Shown here piece by piece: positions 1 to 11,256 of a stretch of DNA of 64,000 nt. The stretch spans positions 1 to 64,000 of the forward strand of contig JARGSG010000003.1 of NCBI GenBank assembly GCA_030374805.1, in the 5' to 3' direction. The notes below the pieces were generated by a model that saw only the letters and a list, made by a program, of their open reading frames with translations, was not told where the DNA came from and ran no database searches. Within the stretch, counting starts at the first letter, position 1. Every line of letters begins with the position of its first letter. The position numbers and the translations under genes are program-made. This DNA is from Gracilaria gracilis. Lineage: Eukaryota; Rhodophyta; Florideophyceae; Gracilariales; Gracilariaceae.

Positions 1-304
1 GCCTTGAACTTTTTACTCCGCATCGCACTACCCACACGCCGCGAGCGCTAGTGGAGCTTGCCACGACCACCAGAATCGTTTTCTACAGAAAGGCTCAAGC
101 TACGCCGGTGTGTGTGGTGTGTGGTGATACAGCTCCCCTTGCTGCAGCCGCGCCTCAGCGGGAACCCAGCGCACCCAGTGACACTTGTGATGGGTACCGA
201 AAACTGAAGTTGCCGCGACTCCTGGTGCATTCCCTATCGACGCGCCATGGACCGCTGCGGCGCATTCGGCACTCCAATCGATCAATACGACATTTAACCA
301 GGCT
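1..304. other. no gene recognised
   Basis: Short overlapping frames on both strands show no recognisable motif. It may be the edge of the decayed LINE that follows. Confidence 0.3.
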
Positions 305-1240
305 GTGCAGGCTCTTACTTCTCCGAATAGCACTGGCAAAAATAGCAATTACGTCGGAGGTGCCACCGGCGTTGGGGATGACCGTTCGCCACGCTCTCGT
401 CGCGTGATTCCCCATCATGACCCCGCTAGACGCAGAGATGGTGGTGTTCGGCTCTGCAGAAACGCAGCGACTTCACGACACCCTGGCATCATGGGCGGCG
501 AAAGCGCTCGAACTTTGAGCGCCACCGGTCCTCGCCAGGATGAATCATTTGATCCTAAGTATGGCACGCATAGAGTCGACCATAGGACCGACAACGGCAC
601 GGAAGATGACGATGAGTACACTGAGGCGGAACTTGGTACAGCACAAACTGTTCGCGGCGTGCAGTCTGCTCAGCGGGGTAGCCTCACTCTTGACGAGGCT
701 TTTCATGCTCCACGTGTTGCCTACTCAATAGCCCGAACCCTTACGCCTCACTTTGCAGATTGCAGCGGTGCTAAGACGGACCACACTCCACGCCATGCGT
801 ACCATGAATCAACGCCGATCTCAAGCAAACGCCAACCTGGCAGATCTCGGGCAGAGATAGCCACTCGTAAGCACTACCGCTACAAGGCGTGTCCCGACAC
901 CATCAAGAGGGAAGTTCGCATGCAGGCTGCTTCGCCCTCAACATCGATAGCTGCGACGGCGCAAGGCATTGGCGAGACCCCTTCACTCCCACCCGCTCTT
1001 GGAGGGTACGGAGACATGCTTGAAAGGACACGCAGTGGAAGTGGTTGCACGCGACACAGAGCTCAGTAGGGAAAAGATGGATACTGATGTTCCTTACGGA
1101 AATGACGAGACAGTCTCTGCACCACCAACGTACGCGGCACGTGCCGATGTAGAACTCATAAGGACAGAATGCGATGAAGCCAGATCAGGCCTAGAAGAGA
1201 AGGGCAACACCAATCTCCTTCGGACTGTGCCTACGAAGTA
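305..1240 (+). other. unrecognised open frames, possibly LINE ORF1 or leader
   Basis: A 254-codon frame (305-1069) and an overlapping frame (969-1241) precede the LINE endonuclease region in the same orientation. The predicted peptide is rich in Arg, Ser and Thr and has no zinc knuckle or other motif that I can name. Position suggests the gag-like first ORF of the element, but this rests on adjacency only. It could equally be unrelated non-coding sequence that happens to be open. Confidence 0.25.
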
Positions 1241-1320
1241 ACGGGTCACAAGCTACCGCCGATACACGACGAGTACGACACACAGCGTCTACTGCAGCAG
1301 ATAGAGGAAGACAACAGACG

Positions 1321-2612
1321 TTGGATGGCTGGCTTAGTACTGCTGCGGTGACATGGCGGAGTGCTCAGCAACAACGCGATACAGTGATACAGGGAAGAGA
1401 GCAGCGCAATCTGTTTGATCGAAGCCGACAGAGAACTTGGATGTCAGCACCAATACAACTTGAACGCTCTGGGCAGACGCTTGTTCGCTTATGGAACGCG
1501 CGTGGATCTTTTCGCACCACGACGGAGAAAGCAGCGATGTTGCGAGCAGTAGAGGAGTTCGGAATGGCCTTGTTCATCCTGAATGATACATGGCATTCTG
1601 TGACACCAAGGCCATTGGCGCACTACGGCGCGGCCCACGTCGCAGCAGCACCACCTAGGGGGCGACTACGCCGTGGAAATGGCGTCATTATGAATTTGAG
1701 ACCAGGGCTGAAGCTCCAGCTCAGAATTCGTTGGGTGACGGACCAGGTGCCTATGATAGGTACTCGAGTTGGACGCCGTCCACCGATTACGGTCTTTGGA
1801 GTGTACATACGCCCGAATGCGTCTTTTTGGAAGAGCTGCAGGGCTGCCTCAGTCCCATACTGGAGCATTCGACCCAACACATGATGGTTACTGGAGACTT
1901 TAACGTTCGGGCGAAGCAATGAGACTCACGTGGCGCCAACCGCAACGGACTTCTCTTGACCAGATGGGGAAGGATGCATAAGTTCACTGTACGCACCTCA
2001 AGTATCCCACGTTTCAATACAAAGGGGCGCTTCAGCACAGTTTATATCTACCTGGTTCGGGGATGCACACCTAGTGCACCAGATGTCCCTGAAGGCCCCT
2101 GGGGGGAAGTGAGTGATCATGTGCTGCTCAAAACCACAGTCTCGCTCGACAAACCGCATGTATATACCTGGAAGGTCTCTGTTATGAAGCTACGTGGTGA
2201 AGAAGGCCTAGAACAGGCACGGGAATATTACACGGATGCCCTACCGAGAAGGAAAGCGCCAATACTGGGTGCATACAGCAAGAAGAAACTCGAAGTCGCC
2301 ACAACAGACTTGGCTGACATTCTCAAGCAACCCTTCTGGGTGCGGTCTAAGCGCAATCCGAGGCGGTTCAGGGTCGCACACGGGAGCTGCACAGATTGTC
2401 GCGTAAGAGAAGGAAGTTGGCACGACAGGCAAAGTACTTACTTCAGACCGCACGCTGCCGCCTACCACCCCATGGGCGAGCACCCTCGATTTTACGCGGC
2501 CACGCTGAGTTTGCTCATTTTGCATCGTGGCGACGATGTTGGTGAAGAAGGACGACTGTGGTTAGTCCAACGCAAAGCCGATTACGCTTATGGAGGAGGA
2601 CAAGAGCGCTGA
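1321..2612 (+). pseudogene. non-LTR retrotransposon (LINE) endonuclease remnant
   Basis: This is an apurinic-type endonuclease (EEP fold) that nicks target DNA for target-primed reverse transcription. Landmarks run in order: WNARG near 1492, ILNDTW near 1588 where LQETW is usual (Asp in place of the catalytic Glu), TGDFN near 1890 and VSDH near 2112. The reading frame shifts once around 1730-1800, and an in-frame TGA at 1920-1922 interrupts it directly after the GDFN motif. From about 2160 to 2612 an open linker continues, but no reverse transcriptase follows before the next gene. The copy is therefore truncated or fragmented. Family assignment is confident from the four ordered motifs; which LINE clade it belongs to is not determinable here. 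Confidence 0.75.
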
Positions 2613-2969
2613 ACTGAGCGAGGAGACGGAGGCGGAACTGGCTCTTGCAAGCATGCTGATAATGGCGTGAAGACTGGGATTGGCGCTGTTGCTGGTGGTG
2701 GTGTGACCACTGTTGATGCTGCTGGCGCGCGCGTTCTCCAAGGGGTACTTTACGTTCTGGGTGATTATTTCGTTCATCTGGTGTTTGGTGGCTAAGGTAA
2801 TGGTGAACAGTAAAAGCATCTAAACGGCGAAGAGAAAAGGCGAAGCGACAAGTCAAACGCATATGGCACAAATCTACCATGTGCGCCAGCCACTACAAAG
2901 TCATCAACCGCATCACCTCCAAGCTCTCTGTTCACCGAGATTCCAGGTAGCCGCGTTTTGCGATACACG
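2613..2969. other. intergenic, nothing recognised
   Basis: Open frames on the minus strand here are His/Gln/Ser-rich shadows without motifs. Confidence 0.3.
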
Positions 2970-3660
2970 ATGGAGCAACACTCGGCGCCCGACGTCGTAC
3001 CGGACCCCACCGAGAATCAAACTGTGGATGAGATTATACCAGCCACCGAAAACAAACGCAAGGCCGCCCAAACTCCGTCAGCCATAGCGCAACGCCCGCC
3101 CCAATGCACTGCTGTACAAGGCGTCGAGGTGGCCCTCCCCCAGACGGATGTCGATGAATGCAGTAAACAAGTGGTGATGGATGAGAATATTCAGCCAGTG
3201 CATCATGAAGAACCAAAACACGCAACGAAGAAGTCGAGGCTGAGCAAAAAGAAATACGCTTTAGCATGTATCGCATGTATTCTGGTTTCGGCAATGAAGT
3301 TCTGACGCCTTGTTTGACTTCGTTTAGAGCTCAACCGCATTGCTTGTGCTGTGCCAAAGGAGAGAAGAAAATGCAGAAGTTCAAGTCCGATAACGATATA
3401 TGGAAACATGAAGGTGAACGTTTAGTAATTGAACTTCGTGAGACACAGGAAGAACTTCGCTCCTGGATCAACTACGCGAAGTCCTTACAGTCCGAGATCC
3501 AAAAGCTTGAGAAAGAGTAGGATGCATAGTCGCGAGAGTTCTTGTCCAAGTTGTTTATGGGCAAGGCATATTGGTAACTTCTCACAACGAGTTCTCTCGC
3601 ACAAAAGTAGTTCGTGTTTACCTCGTGCAATGATTCTGCCAACGCCAGTCACATAAACCA
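2970..3660 (+). pseudogene. hypothetical acidic/coiled-coil protein piece
   Basis: An ATG at 2970 opens a hydrophilic, acidic frame that ends in a basic cluster (KKSRLSKKK). A second frame, from about 3266 to 3520, encodes a heptad-rich coiled coil (EGERLVIELRETQEELRSW) and ends at TAG. After that stop the same frame continues sensibly (QKLEKE, stop, DA, stop, SREFLSKLF), so the two TAG codons near 3518 and 3530 may be old CAG codons. The two frames need one frameshift or a small intron between 3250 and 3350; I could not define clean splice sites. The coiled-coil frame is in phase with the ePHD/FYR gene that starts at 3758, so this may be the N-terminal part of that gene. Function unknown. 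Confidence 0.35.
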
Positions 3661-3757
3661 AATACTGATGCTTTGTTAAAAAGGGAGTTCAAAACACATT
3701 ATCCATATGGCTTTTGTGTCTGGGCTGGATTGATATATCGTTAATAGTGGAAGATCA

Positions 3758-5251
3758 TTGTACACAACCAGACATCGAGCGCCTTGGTCCAAACTCCCTG
3801 TAGCAGTTGTGAACAGCGTCTCACATCCATTAGGCGTGATCAATTTGCTAGGCGTGGTCACTGATGTGGAAAACGAGCGTTTGCGGATACGTTTTGGTCG
3901 CGCGTGGTTCTCGTTTCTTGACGGTGGCTTTCGTCGGCCATACCCTGTTTCATTTCGATTGCTGGAGGAGAAGACATGCGGATGGTTGGATGTGCTCTAC
4001 GTGGATAATGAGCGACAGGTAGCCCGAGGAAACCGTGGTTCTACCTTTGTCCTGCGAAAAGAGCATGATATCGACGCTCTCTCACCAGAGGAACTCAACT
4101 CTGAACTGCGACAATCATAAACCACATGTATTCCATGCCATGCAAATGGAGCATCAATTCGATGCGCAGCTCCAGGTTGCGCGACGACGTATCACTTGCC
4201 ATGCGCAAAAGATGTGGGTCTATCTTGCACTGAGACAACAACATGTATACCGGATAGAAATGCAAGGAGCAATATCAAAGATCATTCCGGTGCCATACAA
4301 CGACTGTTTGTCTTTTGCCCTACTCATGTTGACCGTGCGAAGAGAGATGGACAGGGAATCGCTATTGGGGAAGCTCTGCCACATATTTCGATGATCAGAG
4401 CCATTAAGGTCCTTGATAGACAAGGATATGAGCCAGATTTAGCCCCGCCTAGAAAGAAGCCACTTTCTGCGGACAGGATGTTAAGTGTACGCATTCCTTC
4501 TCTAACAGTTTTGAAATTTGGGCAGCTTTAACCGGAAGTCAACGACTTTATTGTTAAAGCCTGTTTAGTGCCGTCGGGTCATTGTGCCGCTCGAATATTC
4601 TGGTCGATCTTGAAGCCTGGAGGGCGATGCGTTTACTTCTTGGAGGTGTGCGTACATCTGCGATCTGGTTCCCATTTCGTTATCCGCTACAGCGATGCGC
4701 CACAATGCAGAGCAGAATCTCGATGCCCGGATAAGGCATGGTCGCAAGTCGTCAGCTTGTTAAAGAAGGCGAGGAAGGGCGTGGGCATGATTGACCCTTC
4801 TTTCCAGTCTATCCGAACCAGCGATTTGGAAGCATTCGGCCTTCTGAACTGCATCCCTGTTGTTACTCATATCGAATCCTTGCCAATGGCGTCAAAGTTT
4901 AATGGGAGATATAATTACAAACGAGTCGTTACGCACGAGAACAATGAAATTTTGTTTTATAACCCCTCCACGACTTTTGCCCCAGTCAGAATGTTCATCA
5001 ACAAGCCAGGATCTGCCCGTTCGGAGGGCTACTTGTCGAGGAGAGTCCTCCAGCAGAAGACGCCAAAAGAAGTTGATTCCATTCCATTATTCGCGAACGC
5101 AAGAACCGGAGCTGCCTTCCAATTGAGCGTTGCTCGGGATGTGTTCACAAGAAAGGAGCGACAGCATGACAAAAGTAATGAGCGGGCAAGATCGAAACGC
5201 AGCGCTGCAAGGGGAATCAGAAACGCCAAAACCAAGGTGACTCCTAACTAA
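3758..5251 (+). pseudogene. trithorax-type ePHD-FYRN-FYRC chromatin protein
   Basis: Three domains occur in one frame. An unnamed N-terminal segment (3758-4117) is followed by an extended PHD finger at 4127-4340, with CIPC, GASIRC, APGC, YHLPCA and a closing FCPTH. An FYRN domain lies at about 4480-4770 (IPSLTVLKFG, then RIFWS, GGRCVYFLEV, FVIRYSDAP and AWSQV). An FYRC domain lies at about 4800-4925 (FGLLNCIPVV, then IESLP, YNYK), and a basic C-terminal tail runs to TAA at 5249. FYRN/FYRC pairs with ePHD fingers are typical of trithorax/MLL and related nuclear histone-modification proteins; no SET domain follows here. Two in-frame TAA codons, at 4118-4120 and 4529-4531, break it without any frame change, the second inside FYRN. 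It is most likely a recently inactivated gene. Domain identity is by motif recognition. Confidence 0.7.
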
Positions 5252-6179
5252 CCAGTTGCAACAGAATATCAAGGAATTACGAAGTCTTCCAGCCAGAGGA
5301 TGAGAATGCTGAGGTCTGACATCGAACGATGGGGCGTCTGTAGAGCCTTCGGGGCCTGCAAAGCCTCACACACTATGTAGGTTCTAGACCTGAAATTTTT
5401 GTGTTCCGAAATTTGTAATGAACTGCAGCAAATGAAGCCCTCGGGGATTGAAGCCGATTTCCTGTGCTCAAAAGGACAAAGGCTTCTTTATTTTGGAAAA
5501 CAGCCTCTAATTACTAGACTGTAGTAAAACCTTCAGATAAGGTTTTCTCTCTGTAGAAAGGCCATACAAAGGCTTCATTATCATCATCATCATGATCAAG
5601 CCTTGGCTGTGATGATGATAACTTTGTACGTATAGTAGCAATTATTTGGTACTTAAAATATACTTGTGGTTTGTTAACGATGCAAGGGGAGCGGGATGGG
5701 CTAACAGTCTTACATCTTCTTCCTGCTGATTGATCAACTTGCGCGTAAAGCAAAACAAATGTACGAACGTACCCGACCTGCCCAAGTAATACGGCGCTGA
5801 ACTGCCCACAATTGACGTAGAAAAGGCATCTGGCTCGGGGAGGTTCAAGCGCTGTTACCTTCACCGCTCTCTCGAGTCGGTCGTTAAGACGACCACCGAA
5901 AGTACAAATGTGTATGGGTAACTTATGCCGATACTGCTCAACAGCACCGGAGTAATCAGAACATGTTCAAGCTGCCATTGAAGCAACTGGCTTCGAGATG
6001 CGTCGTTCAACCAGCGCACCTGAAATCAACATCCCAAAGCCCACACATTCTCAACTTGGCTCGCTCTAGCGCCATCGATTCACACGCTCCTTCAGCTGAA
6101 CATATCACATGGCTTGCATCTGGTACATGGAGTCCTCTTATTCGATGGATTTAGAATCTATTGCGCCTCGAGGCCCTTG
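5252..6179. other. intergenic with an ATC/GAT triplet palindrome
   Basis: No gene is recognised. At about 5576-5628 a run of TCATCATCATC is followed after a short spacer by GATGATGATAA, giving an imperfect inverted repeat like those near 31975 and 43843. Confidence 0.4.
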
Positions 6180-6730
6180 CCCCCGCCACCGCCATAACAC
6201 TCCACCGACATTGCCACCAAACCGACACTGCCGTCACCGCCACACCGCCATCGATGTCATCTTCACACCGCCAACGCCGTCACCCTCCCATATCTACTGC
6301 CGTCGCCGCTTCACCATAACAACCGTTTCCGTTTCAAACTGCCCGCCATCGCCGCCATGCGCCTCACCCTCTGATCACGCCCATCTTCTTCCGTCGTGCT
6401 CCCGTGTTAGTGCCCTCGTCACCATTACCGTTGCGAGCACACCCAGCCGCCCTACGGCCCCAGCCTGTCGCCGTCATCGCAATACTCTCATCGCCGTCAC
6501 TTCCACCCCCACCGCCGTCAGTGCCACAATCTGTCACTACTTTGCCCGCCGTCCTATTCAAACCAACCACCGTGAGCGCCATACTTCACTGCCGTCGCCG
6601 CTGCACCAGAATCACGGTCGCCGTGACAGACCACCCGCCGCCGCCGCCGTGCGCATTACCCGCTCTTTCAGGCCTTCCTCCTCCGTCGCGCTCTGACGTC
6701 TGTCCACCCGCCTCCGCTGCCGCCTCTACA
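6180..6730 (+). repeat. GC-rich satellite, direct units of about 291 bp
   Basis: Degenerate CCGCCGTC/CACCGCC-type sequence. Two diverged units can be aligned by shared landmarks: CGTCGCCGCT at 6301 and again at 6592, each followed about 40-50 bp later by a CCCGCC...GCC block and ATGCGC or GTGCGC then a CTCACCC or ATTACCC string. The spacing is 291 bp. The long frames through it encode only Pro/Ser/Thr/His-rich low-complexity peptide, so I treat it as repeat, not gene. Confidence 0.6.
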
Positions 6731-7449
6731 TCAACGTATCCCGCAAGCTTTTTTGGGATACCACATTCTGTGCCAAGCGAAACCTGGTATGGCTAGGACT
6801 GCAGTGTTGGTTCCTGCCGTGTTACAGAAGAAGACGCCCGTTGAGGGTGCAGTGCGTGCTATAATTCTAGGCCACACTCGTCAATTGGCCTATCATATTG
6901 TTCATGAGATCGAGAGTTTCTCGAGGTATCTGTTAGCTCAGATAATTCTTTCTGGAGAAACCTATAACTCTAAATTCTAGTTCAGCTGATGTCTCATAAA
7001 TGAAGAGAGAGATTGTACTCGTCATTTTGCATTGGTGGGATGCTTTTTGTTGAAACCCGTTGCACGTTCTGGCTCATAGTCAAATGGGCTGTGCATGGTG
7101 TGTGTGTGTGTATATCTCTGTGTGGGAGAAAAAGTGTGTTCTTGTGTTTGTGAGGGACATAAACAGAGAGGGAGACAGATAAATTCACAGACAGAGACAC
7201 AGCCACACAAAACGAAATCGACTTATGTTTCGAAGTCAATTTTACTCTAGGATTCTAGATCCCGTACGAGCCATATTTCACCTCACAGTCAAGTTCAAAG
7301 TCATAATGCTCTTTCTCGGTGTCTAACGTGAGCTTTACCGTCCCCTCGACATCTCCTCTACACTACAACTTCCAGAGATAGATTGACCCATCTTCGACAA
7401 CTTTTTTGAGGACATCCTCACCCCAAAACGAGGACCATCATTCCATGTT
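6731..7449. other. intergenic with a (TG)n microsatellite
   Basis: A short GTGTGTGTGTGT tract lies at about 7096-7112 within a TG/AG-rich 100-bp zone (7081-7210). No gene is recognised. Confidence 0.4.
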
Positions 7450-7990
7450 CTCTTACGGCTTGCAGCGCCGATCGGCGCTGCGGCGGTAGAGGACAGACTG
7501 CAAAAGAATTGCGGTTGTGGTGCGACGACGTTGGCCGGTAAATTGTGGCGGTGACGGCGGTGGGGTTCTGGTGGCGACTGCGGCGGTGGTGGGTGGGAGG
7601 AATCGCTTTAGAGCGCGAGGGAAGAGCATGCCGCGAGAGGCGGGTGATGTGCGCGATGGCAATGACGGGCCTATGGGACCGGAAGTGCGATTGAGGACAA
7701 AGCTCGTGATTGGCGGGTAATGCGCACGGTGGCGGCGGCGGGCAGTTGTGGACGGCGACGGCGGACTGACGCGGCGACGGTGGTTGTTGTGCAGCGGCGA
7801 CGAAAGTGAAAGTGTAGTGGTGCCAGTCGTGGGCTTCTGGCTCTGACGGCGGTGAGGCTGTGGCAATGAAGGCGCAAGCGTGTTGCCCTATGGGCGGTTT
7901 GGGTGTAGCGGTGACGATGGTCGGGATTGGGTGGTGACGGTGGTAAGGGTGTGGCAGTGACGGCGGTGGGGGGGTTTTGAATTTAAGCGA
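7450..7990 (-). repeat. inverted copy of the 6.2-kb GC-rich satellite
   Basis: Read on the minus strand, this segment repeats the landmarks of the 6180-6730 satellite: TCGTCGCCGCTGCAC near 7800, then CCCGCCGCCGCC and GTGCGCATTACCCGC near 7715-7740. That GTGCGCATTACCCGC string matches 6658-6672 exactly. The 240-codon minus-strand frame is therefore low-complexity repeat and not a gene. The arms are about 0.5 kb each with about 0.7 kb between them. Confidence 0.6.
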
Positions 7991-10087
7991 AGGTGCGGGT
8001 CTTGTCACGTGGTCGAAATGGGTTGCATCCACGGAGCGAGCGTCAGCGGCAACAGACGGGGAAGCGAAATGCGCTCCGCGCTGCAATCGGTCGTGTGCAT
8101 GGTCGTCATGCGCCTCGTTGCGCGCGTATCTATCTATCAACCAACGGTACTGTACCGTTGGTGCCAGCGCGCGGTGGTGGCGCCGCCACGTGGGTGCGGT
8201 GGCGTGGTGCGGCGGTGGCGAGGTGGCGAGGTGGCAAGGTGGCGAGCGTACGCTACTGCCGATGCGCGATTAGCAGTACAGTATATTGCGCCGAAGGCGA
8301 CGCTCACTTGCGCAACCATCGGTCCACGCAGCGGCAACACGTGGCACGCCGCCGCTCTGCAACCCGACCACCGCCACCTCCGTACTGCACAGCAGCACTA
8401 GACCACGTCCCATGGCGCTCGTCAACGCCACCACGTCATCCACCGCCGCTGCAAGTCTTGTCACCGTGCTTCCGTCGCACCTTGTACTGCTTACCGACGG
8501 CGTCGGGCCCGAAAAGCCGACAGTGGCGGCGGCGGCGGCGGTCAGGAGGCGACACTGGGTTGGAAAAGACGCCAGCGACGGCGACAGCGGTCGGTTCCTC
8601 CACCCGCCGGCTCTTCCACCCGCTCTCCGAGCTCCGCGTCCCATATCCGCACCCAGACGCCTTTTGACGCCCATCACCGACAGAGCGGTGCAACGCAGTA
8701 CAGGGCACTAGCTTTGCACGCCATCAGCGACTGTCACACCGCGTTATCGCTCTCTCAACCTCTCAAGTGCGCTCCGCTCTTTTCAGCACGCAGCGCATGC
8801 GCGCCACGCGTGGTGCGGGCACGACACGGCGCGCCATCACCGTGCACACGCGAGCATGGGCGCCGCGCGCCGACGCCGGCGTGCGGACGAAGACAGCACG
8901 CCGTGCGTGCGCTCGCAGCGCCGTGCGCGCGCTCGCACATCGTGTGCTCGCGCTGCGTGTTGTATGCGAATGCGCATGATGGACACCTCGCCGCTGCGCA
9001 CTGTTTGCGCGCGGTCGTCTAGTCCGACCCGTTTGCAGGTGGGCGCAGTGACGTCGGAGGTTGTGCAGTTGCAACGCATCCGGCGTCGCCGATAACACGC
9101 GCGCGCCAGTGGAGGGCGAGGCGCCGCTCGTACGCGCGCTTAGCGGTGCAGGCGTCGAGCGCACTGGCGGCGGTGCATTTATGCCAAATTTTTGCGTGCG
9201 ATTCTTGCTCAAGATATTGTGAGCGCAGCGGCCGCCGCTCCAATCAAAACGCTGCTCCCATCGCTCAGTTCCAACGGGTGGTGCGCGGCGCGCACTGGCG
9301 CACGCCACTTGTTTGCGTGCAGCCACAACTTCACCGGGTCCCTGGCAGAAAGGTAGTCGCAGAACGAGCGCTATGCACGCCCTCCATTCGCCATAACTAC
9401 GACCGCAGCGTTCGTTGTTCTTCTGCAAACGGAGGCGAGGTTTGGCGGGGTCGGCGTGAATGACGCACATGCACATTGTTTTGAGTTATGCGCAGAATCT
9501 GAGGAGGGTGGCGGTGGCGGTGATGGGAGGACGCCGTGATGAGCGGAACCAGTTAGTGCGCAAGGCGGCAATGCGAGCTTGAGTGAGGAGAGCGGCCAAC
9601 AAGTTGAAATGCGGTGGGACACTGAGTGGAGCTATCACGGATGGGGCGATACACCGACGCACGTGCGCTGATATCTGTATCTTTCTGCGTTGGGTAGATG
9701 CAGTTGGCGCGGCGGCAAGCTTGTGAACAAGGATACCGAAGGTACACGCTCATTTGACCACGAGTTACGAGGCTTTGGATATACTGGGCATTTCAGATTT
9801 GTCGTTGCGTGTTCCCTCCTTGTACAAATAGGTAGAAAAAGGCTGGTGTTTGTTTGGAATGACGGAACGAGAATCGGGGTTACGCACTACATCTTTACGA
9901 GTGGTGTTACTAAAACCCAAGAGTGTGGCACAATTGAAGCAAGTTGTGATTCATTATCATAGAATATGCAGAAAGTGGTGATTGCCATATCGGATGGGGC
10001 TCTGTGGTTGTGGGAAACAAAAACTGGCGAGACGAAACAGTGGGGAATGTCGCGGCGATGACGTGTGTTGCGTGGCTGTCAGTGCTG
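7991..10087. other. GC/CpG-rich region without recognised gene
   Basis: Very CpG-rich sequence with many spurious long frames on both strands (Arg/Ala/His-rich peptides). It contains a 9-bp repeat of GGTGGCGAG type at about 8212-8246 and a (GGC)n run near 8524-8540. The 9.5-10.0 kb part is of ordinary composition and also featureless. Confidence 0.4.
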
Positions 10088-10628
10088 ATTGGCGCAGGCG
10101 TGGGCGCGGGCGAGGGCGTGGGCGCGGGCGTGGGCGTGGGCGTGGGCGTGGGCGCGGGCGTGGGGGCGGGCGCGGGCGCGGGCGCAGGCACAAGCGGGGG
10201 TGTAGGAGCGGGCGTGGGCGTGAACGTGGGCGGGGGCGTGGGCGTGGGCGTGGGCGTGGGCGCGGGTGCGGGCGCAGGCACAGGCACAAGCGCGGGCACG
10301 GGCGCGGGCGTAGGCGCGGGCGCGGGCGTGGGCGCGGGCGTAGGCGCGGGCGCGGGCGTGGGCGCGGGCGTAGGCGCGGGTGCGGGCGCGGGCGCGGGCG
10401 TGGGCGTGGGAGTGGGCGTGGGAGTGGGCGTGGGCGTGGGCGCGGGTGCGGGCGCAGGCACAGGCACAAGCGCGGGCACGGGCGCGGGCGTAGGCGCGGG
10501 CGCGGGCGTAGGCGCGGGCGCGGGCGTAGGCGCGGGCGTGGGCGCGGGCGGAAATGATGCGCAGTGCGGCGACTGGCGCTGGCGTAGGCGCGGGCGCGGG
10601 CGTGGGCGCGGGCGGAAACGATGCGCAG
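10088..10628. repeat. GGGCGN hexanucleotide array with 180-bp higher-order period
   Basis: Tandem GGGCGT, GGGCGC and GGGCAC hexamers fill this block. The 60 bases at 10261-10320 recur identically at 10441-10500, which shows a 180-bp higher-order unit. At the right end a shorter duplication repeats GATGCGCAGTGCGGCG with one copy near 10554 and another near 10620. The minus strand reads as Ala-Pro/Thr-Pro and the plus strand as Gly-Val/Gly-Ala over hundreds of codons, a trivial effect of a 6-bp period. On the plus strand, G-runs spaced by three bases fit the canonical G-quadruplex pattern. Confidence 0.9.
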
Positions 10629-10804
10629 TGCGGCGATTGGCGCTGCCACGTGCGGCGCACGCGCCACCGATTGGCGCACGCACGTGAAGGTTACCGTTGC
10701 TACAAAGGGACAGCCGTGATTGGGTAACGTAAACTTTAACAGGACGCATGGCTTGCTCGCGCGCGCATGGCGCATTTAAAAACATAAAATAAGATATGGC
10801 GCAT

Positions 10805-10809
10805 ACAGT
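10805..10809. repeat. target-site duplication, left
   Basis: ACAGT directly precedes the left LTR and matches ACAGT at 15743-15747 directly after the right LTR. The length, 5 bp, is normal for Copia integrases. Confidence 0.7.
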
Positions 10810-11060
10810 TTTCGCATGGCCTTCGGAAACGGAGTCGAAGTTCATCGTAGCGTAGTGTAGGAGGGATGGTTCACAAGCAATAGAGTTGGCACGAGAGGTC
10901 TGCACGGGAGCTCTTCGGGAGGAGCTCCTGGGCTAATGGTGTGCCTTTATATACGGATACTGGGCGACCGTTGGGCTAACCGGTGTCAGAGGGAGCCCCT
11001 AAGTACGTCATTATCAGCTACCAACAGTTAGTGCTTCTACTAAAAGTCGCTAACGTACAA
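10810..11060 (-). repeat. Copia copy 1, 3' LTR
   Basis: 251 bp, matching 15492-15742 with four substitutions and 36684-36934 at similar identity. Ends are defined by the 5-bp target duplication and by where the three copies diverge. In element orientation the termini read TT...AA here and TA...AA in the 5' LTR, not the usual TG...CA. Confidence 0.9.
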
Positions 11061-11075
11061 ACACACCCCTCGTCG
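11061..11075 (-). other. putative polypurine tract of Copia copy 1
   Basis: On the minus strand CGACGAGGGGTGTGT abuts the 3' LTR. It is purine-rich and correctly placed for plus-strand priming, though interrupted by C and T; copy 2 has GAGGTGTGTGT at the same place. Confidence 0.4.
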
Positions 11076-11256
11076 CACTAGTATCCGTTTCAAATAACAT
11101 ACGTAGGGCATATTACTGCCAAGTCCTATGATCATGACTCACGCCTTGAGAGTCATCGATGATCCACAAGCCTGTCTCTCACATGAGATTAAGTTGTGCC
11201 GACTGATCGACGCTGCGCTTCGTGACCGCGTCAGCGACGTTGCGTTTTCCTGGTAT

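Noticed and set aside
6109-8140. Proline-rich proteins of 195 and 240 residues
   Set aside because: Both lie in the degenerate 291-bp satellite and its inverted copy; peptides are low-complexity and frame-independent.
9910-10905. 331-residue Ala-Pro/Thr-Pro cell-wall-like protein on the minus strand and Gly-Val protein on the plus strand
   Set aside because: A hexanucleotide array without stop codons is open on several frames of both strands; there is no sequence outside the array supporting either protein.
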